From contig JAXLWU010000001.1 in NCBI GenBank assembly GCA_046328335.1, positions 248,001-312,000 on the forward strand: 64,000 nucleotides of DNA, written 5' to 3'. Of this stretch, positions 60,633-64,000 are shown piece after piece; the first letter of the stretch is position 1; the number at the start of each line of letters is the position of its first letter. Source of the stretch: JACCXM01 sp046328335 (GTDB lineage Bacteria > Chloroflexota > Chloroflexia > Thermomicrobiales > UBA6265). The notes under the pieces were generated by a model, which did no database searches, was not told the origin of the DNA, and saw only the letters and a program-made list of their open reading frames with translations. A program made the translations under genes and the position numbers.

Positions 60633-62345
60633 CTACGACGTGAATTTCGCGTCGTTCATCCAGACATACGAGGCCAGGAAGTCGAGGAAATCGCCTTTCA
60701 GGTTGGCCCGCTTGGCGTTGTAGGTGATCGAATCGCCGAGCGGGATGGTGACCGCGTCGTCGAGCATCTGGAGTTGAATCTTCGAATAGAGTTCCTGCCG
60801 CACTTCCGTATCGGTCGCCGCCGCCGCGTCGAGCAGCATTTTGTCGACGTCCGGGTTGCTGTAGTTGGCGTAGTTGAAGTTGCCGATGTTCCCGGAATAG
60901 AAGAGCGTGCGCAGCACGTCCGGATCGGCATAGGAGAACCAGAGGAACGACAGGTCGTAATCGCCGGCCTCCTGCCGGTCGCGATAGGCGCCCTGCTCCA
61001 TTGGCTCCACCACCACATCGGCGCCAACGGCCCGGAACGCGCCCTGGACGAAGGTGGCCATCGCCTTGTCGTTGGGGCGGTCCTGCGTCGGCCAGGAGAG
61101 CGTGAGAGTCTTGCCGTCTTTCTCCCGAATTTCACCGTTGAGCACCCAGCCCGCTTCCTCCAGCATCGAGCCGGCTTTTGCCGGATCGAAGGTGTAAACC
61201 TCCTCTGTTTTCGGTTCGTAACCGAATGTCGGCTTCATCAACGGGCTGGCGGCGGGTGAGAAGATGCCGCCCCAGACCGCCTGGTTCATCGCTTCCTTGT
61301 CGATTGCATAGGAGAGCGCGCGGCGAACGGCGACATCGGCCTGCGGGCTATCGCTGCGAGCCATGTTGAACAGCAGGATGTAGCCTGTTCCCGGCTGTCC
61401 CTGCTGGATGACGACGATGTCCGGATTCTCCTGGAGGTCAGCGAGTTGCAGCGGATCGACGGAGTCGATGTACTGCGATTCGCCGGAGACCAGGGTGCCG
61501 GTGCGGACCGCGTCGTCCGGGATGATCTTGTAGATCATCACGTCCAGATACGCTGCGCCGCTATGTTCGAAGAAGGAGGAGCCCCAGTTGTAATCGGGGT
61601 TCTTGACGAGCGTGACGTGATCCTGCTCGACCCACTCCTGGACCATGAACGGACCGGTGCCCACTGGTTTGCGGCCGAATTCGGCCAGGCCCATCTCCTT
61701 GACCGCGGTCGGCGAGACGATGCCGAGGTAGCCATTCAGGCCGCTGAGGAAGGGGCCAAAGGGGCGGCTGAGAATCAGTTTGATGGTGGAGTCATCGACG
61801 ATCTCGGCATGATCGTAGGCGTCGATCTGGTTGAATCCCTGCCCCGGCACGATGACCGTCGCCGGATCGACCTCTTTCCCGGCGGCGGCAAGGTCTCGTC
61901 CCTCGACCACCCGGTCGAAGGTGAATTTCACCGCGTCGGCATTGAAGGGCGTACCGTCGGTGAACGTGACGCCCTGCTTGAGTTTGAAGGTGTAGGTGAG
62001 GCCGTCCTCGGAGATTTCCCAGGACTCGGCCAGACCGGGATAGAACTCGGTCGCCGTTGGCATCCAGATCAGTGGCTCACAGACGTTGAGCATGACCCGG
62101 ATGGTCGAGTCGTAGTTGGTGACCTGGGGATCGAGCGTGCCGTCGAAATCGAAACTGAGACCGTAGGTCAGCGTCCCGCCGCTCGGCGCATCCTGCGCCC
62201 GCGCGATCAATGGCGACCCGGCGCCACCGGCCCCGAACGCGCCAAACGCGCCCGCCGCGGCGCCGAACGCCGTTCCCGCAAGGAGCGTGCGGCGGGTCAG
62301 CCGCGACTCGGAAATTCGCCGCCGCGCGGCCGATCGTGATGCCAT
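60633..62345 (-). CDS. dppA: Extracellular solute-binding protein family 5 (DppA/OppA-like)
   Basis: 570 residues. A Tat-like leader (TRRTLLAGTAFGAAAGAFGA, about 17-36) leads to the mature binding protein. Signature blocks are LTYTFKLKQGVTFTDGTPFNADAVKFTFDRV, GTGPFMVQEWVEQDHVTLVKNPDYN and DVAVRRALSYAIDKEAMNQAVWGG. It binds oligopeptides, nickel or another solute for the DppBC permease. ATG 62345 follows GGGAGG. Its promoter lies about 150 bases upstream. Confidence 0.92.
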   Translation of the reverse strand: MASRSAARRRISESRLTRRTLLAGTAFGAAAGAFGAFGAGGAGSPLIARAQDAPSGGTLTYGLSFDFDGTLDPQVTNYDSTIRVMLNVCEPLIWMPTATEFYPGLAESWEISEDGLTYTFKLKQGVTFTDGTPFNADAVKFTFDRVVEGRDLAAAGKEVDPATVIVPGQGFNQIDAYDHAEIVDDSTIKLILSRPFGPFLSGLNGYLGIVSPTAVKEMGLAEFGRKPVGTGPFMVQEWVEQDHVTLVKNPDYNWGSSFFEHSGAAYLDVMIYKIIPDDAVRTGTLVSGESQYIDSVDPLQLADLQENPDIVVIQQGQPGTGYILLFNMARSDSPQADVAVRRALSYAIDKEAMNQAVWGGIFSPAASPLMKPTFGYEPKTEEVYTFDPAKAGSMLEEAGWVLNGEIREKDGKTLTLSWPTQDRPNDKAMATFVQGAFRAVGADVVVEPMEQGAYRDRQEAGDYDLSFLWFSYADPDVLRTLFYSGNIGNFNYANYSNPDVDKMLLDAAAATDTEVRQELYSKIQLQMLDDAVTIPLGDSITYNAKRANLKGDFLDFLASYVWMNDAKFTS

Positions 62346-62496
62346 CCTGTTCCTCCCTGCCGAACGTCTGAACCCACTCGACGAGGACTACCGCCAGGCC
62401 CGGTGAGCGCTGTTCCCGGTCAGTCCTCGGAACGGCGCGCCGCCAAGTCGGCTTGCCTCTGCACTACCGGAAACCCACGCTGGTCGGACTCACGGC

Positions 62497-62525
62497 AGCG
62501 TAAGGTGCGCTCCCGTGGCTGTCAA
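62497..62525 (-). promoter_or_regulatory. Sigma-70-type promoter of the peptide transporter operon
   Basis: Minus strand TTGACA (62525-62520), 17-base spacer, TACGCT (62502-62497). A TACAAT on the plus strand (62536-62541) just beyond could serve the divergent oxidoreductase gene. Confidence 0.6.
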
Positions 62526-62608
62526 CGTCAGCCGATACAATCGATGCCGTCGGTATTCACGCGATCGCGGCGGCATCGGCGCGACGCCGGACAGGGAAGC
62601 GAGCACGC

Positions 62609-63718
62609 ATGGGCGGTGAACAAGGGGCGAAATCGCTGCGCGTCGGCATCATCGGCGCGGGTTCCTGGGCGCGCGCGGCCCACATTCCCGGGTTCCGCGC
62701 CTGCCCAGGCGTCGAACTCGCTGCCATCTGCGATATCGATGGCGAGCGGGCGGCGCGGGTCGCGGCCGAGTTCGGCGTCCCTGGTGTCTATTCCTCCGCC
62801 GCCGACATGCTCGACCGCGAACGGCTCGACGTGGTCAGTGTGGTCACCCCGGATGATGCCCACCGGGCCGATGTCGAACGGTGTTTGGCGGCCGGCGCGC
62901 AAGTCCTCTGTGAGAAGCCACTGGCGACGACGGTCGAGGATGCGCAATGGCTGACAACCGCGGCGGCGGATGCCAGGGTGCAGACCAAACTCGGGTTCAC
63001 CTTGCGCTTCGCGCCAGCGATGATCCACCTGCGGCAGTTGGTGGCGGATGGCGAGATCGGTACGCCGTGGCATCTGCAGGCCTTCCAGCAGAACGGGCAA
63101 TTCCTCGACCCGGCGACCCCATATCACTGGAAGATGGACCGCGGGCGCACCGGCGGCGGCGCGATCGTCGAGTACGGCATCCACACCATCGACCTCGCGC
63201 GCTGGATCATGGGCGAGGCGACGCGGGTTGCCGCGGCGGGCCGCACCTGGATCGGCGAGCGCCCGCTGCCGGGTGGCGGCATCGTCCCGGTCGATAGTGA
63301 TGATTCGACCGCCTGGATGATGGAGTTCGCGCACGGCGGTCTCGGCATCTGCCACGCCGGCTGGGCGACAGTCGGCCGCCCGCCCGGGCTGGAACTTCGC
63401 GTCTACGGCAGCCGCGGTGCGCTCCGCTGCGTCCTTTCCGATGAATTGGCAGACGATCAGGGTCTCTGGCTCGCGGGCCAGGACGGGCATTTTCGCCCCG
63501 TGGCGATTCCCGCCCGACTGAACGACGCGCTGTTGCCGGAGGGCGCGTGGTGGCTTCGCTGGCCGGCGCACCTGATCGCCCGCTTCGTGGCGGAGATCGC
63601 ATCCGGGCAACCGGAGGGACCGACCTTCGCGGACGGCCTGCGCGCGCAGCAGATCCTGGCGGCGGTCATCGCCGCGATGGACGAGAACCGCTGGGTCGAG
63701 GTGTCAGACCGCGTTTGA
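62609..63718 (+). CDS. Gfo/Idh/MocA-family oxidoreductase
   Basis: 369 residues. The N-terminal Rossmann domain has VGIIGAGSWARAAHIPGF (about 12-29) and the family's CEKPLATTVEDA (catalytic-region Lys). The C-terminal alpha/beta domain has GGGAIVEYGIHTIDLARWIMG with the His and Asp of the active site. Such enzymes oxidise sugars, inositols or related compounds with NAD(P). Substrate unknown. It is divergent from the peptide transporter operon. Confidence 0.9.
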   Translation: MGGEQGAKSLRVGIIGAGSWARAAHIPGFRACPGVELAAICDIDGERAARVAAEFGVPGVYSSAADMLDRERLDVVSVVTPDDAHRADVERCLAAGAQVLCEKPLATTVEDAQWLTTAAADARVQTKLGFTLRFAPAMIHLRQLVADGEIGTPWHLQAFQQNGQFLDPATPYHWKMDRGRTGGGAIVEYGIHTIDLARWIMGEATRVAAAGRTWIGERPLPGGGIVPVDSDDSTAWMMEFAHGGLGICHAGWATVGRPPGLELRVYGSRGALRCVLSDELADDQGLWLAGQDGHFRPVAIPARLNDALLPEGAWWLRWPAHLIARFVAEIASGQPEGPTFADGLRAQQILAAVIAAMDENRWVEVSDRV

Positions 63719-63782
63719 ACGCATCTGGAGCCAAAGGATTGGCTCGGCGTATTGACCATGGCTAGCGCCTGAATTCGGATAC

Positions 63783-63843
63783 GGGCGACGCAAGCGTCGC
63801 GCCCTACGGAATGCGCGTCGTAGGGCGCGACGCTTGCGTCGCC
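63783..63843. repeat. Dispersed palindromic repeat, family C copy 4
   Basis: GGGCGACGCAAGCGTCGCGC, CCTACG, then CGTAGGGCGCGACGC and TTGCGTCGCCC. This is the most perfect copy. Confidence 0.88.
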
Positions 63844-63883
63844 CGCGCCCCTGACGACGACATCTCGTGTGCAAGAGTCCCTG

Positions 63884-64000
63884 CTATTTGCCCTTGCCGG
63901 TCACCCAGTCGTAGCGTGGGTCGTCATCGATGATCGGACCGGCCGGGCGAGAGCCGATACCCGCGCCGCCATCGACGCTCCAGACGGCGCCGGTGACGTA
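63884..64000 (-). CDS. Short-chain dehydrogenase/reductase, C-terminal end only
   Basis: Only the last 38 codons are inside the window. YVTGAVWSVDGGAGIGSRPAG is the conserved SDR C-terminus (YVTG...VDGG), followed by a polar tail ending TGKGK and a TAG stop. Everything upstream, including the catalytic Tyr and Lys, lies beyond the right edge. Confidence 0.8.
   Translation of the reverse strand, partial: YVTGAVWSVDGGAGIGSRPAGPIIDDDPRYDWVTGKGK

Overview
The window is about 64 kb of GC-rich bacterial chromosome. By recognition of its proteins rather than by any search, it looks like Chloroflexota, most likely a Thermomicrobia (Sphaerobacter-like) lineage. Supporting signs are a large, Alu-domain-containing SRP RNA; a SUF system with SufU, a Fur-family regulator and a Rieske ferredoxin; a menaquinone operon; exported Cys-rich proteins with twin-arginine leaders; and many palindromic intergenic repeats. 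No rRNA, tRNA, CRISPR array, transposase or phage gene was seen.

Layout. 1-8 kb: M20 peptidase (cut by the left edge), sdhA-sdhB plus a small membrane protein, SRP RNA (minus strand), 2Fe-2S ferredoxin, M24 peptidase. 7.9-15.2 kb (minus strand): a fur-sufC-sufB-sufD-sufS-sufU-Rieske-dUTPase-like operon behind a Fur-box-like palindrome, in which the five gaps from sufC to the Rieske gene each hold a palindromic repeat. 15.4-16.1 kb: UPF0175/PIN toxin-antitoxin pair. 16.2-31.7 kb: D-2-hydroxyacid dehydrogenase, three Cys-rich exported proteins, a rubredoxin/GltD-like/ferredoxin fusion, cupin, A-type Fe-S carrier, DUF1015 protein, primary-type sigma factor, YCII protein, mutS and a PRC-barrel protein. 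31.9-35.4 kb: a HAD-SerA fusion and a SoxR/MerR-like regulator facing a small Cys-Cys protein and a half-length YnfA. 35.4-43.3 kb: alpha/beta hydrolase, then a tetR-menF-menD-menH-menB-menE operon. 43.5-53.5 kb (mostly minus strand): a sugar/sugar-acid utilisation region with LUD protein, two UxaA-type dehydratases (one single-chain, one split), RraA-like aldolase, RbsD and an RbsABC-type transporter, interrupted by a fourth Cys-rich protein. 53.8-64 kb: aminotransferase, HAD dehalogenase, Tat-exported multicopper oxidase, SixA phosphatase, a DppABC-type transporter without ATPases, a Gfo/Idh/MocA oxidoreductase and the end of a short-chain dehydrogenase cut by the right edge.

Together the genes describe a respiring heterotroph using menaquinone, with strong iron-sulfur investment (SDH, SUF, A-type carrier, ferredoxins, redox fusion) and uptake of sugars and peptides. 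Three families of palindromic repeat (here called A, B and C) recur in the intergenic DNA. The most unusual signals are the four unlinked Cys-rich proteins sharing one leader motif, the repeat-filled suf operon, the HAD-SerA fusion with an internal start, and the SoxR-box-like promoter in front of the Cys-Cys protein.
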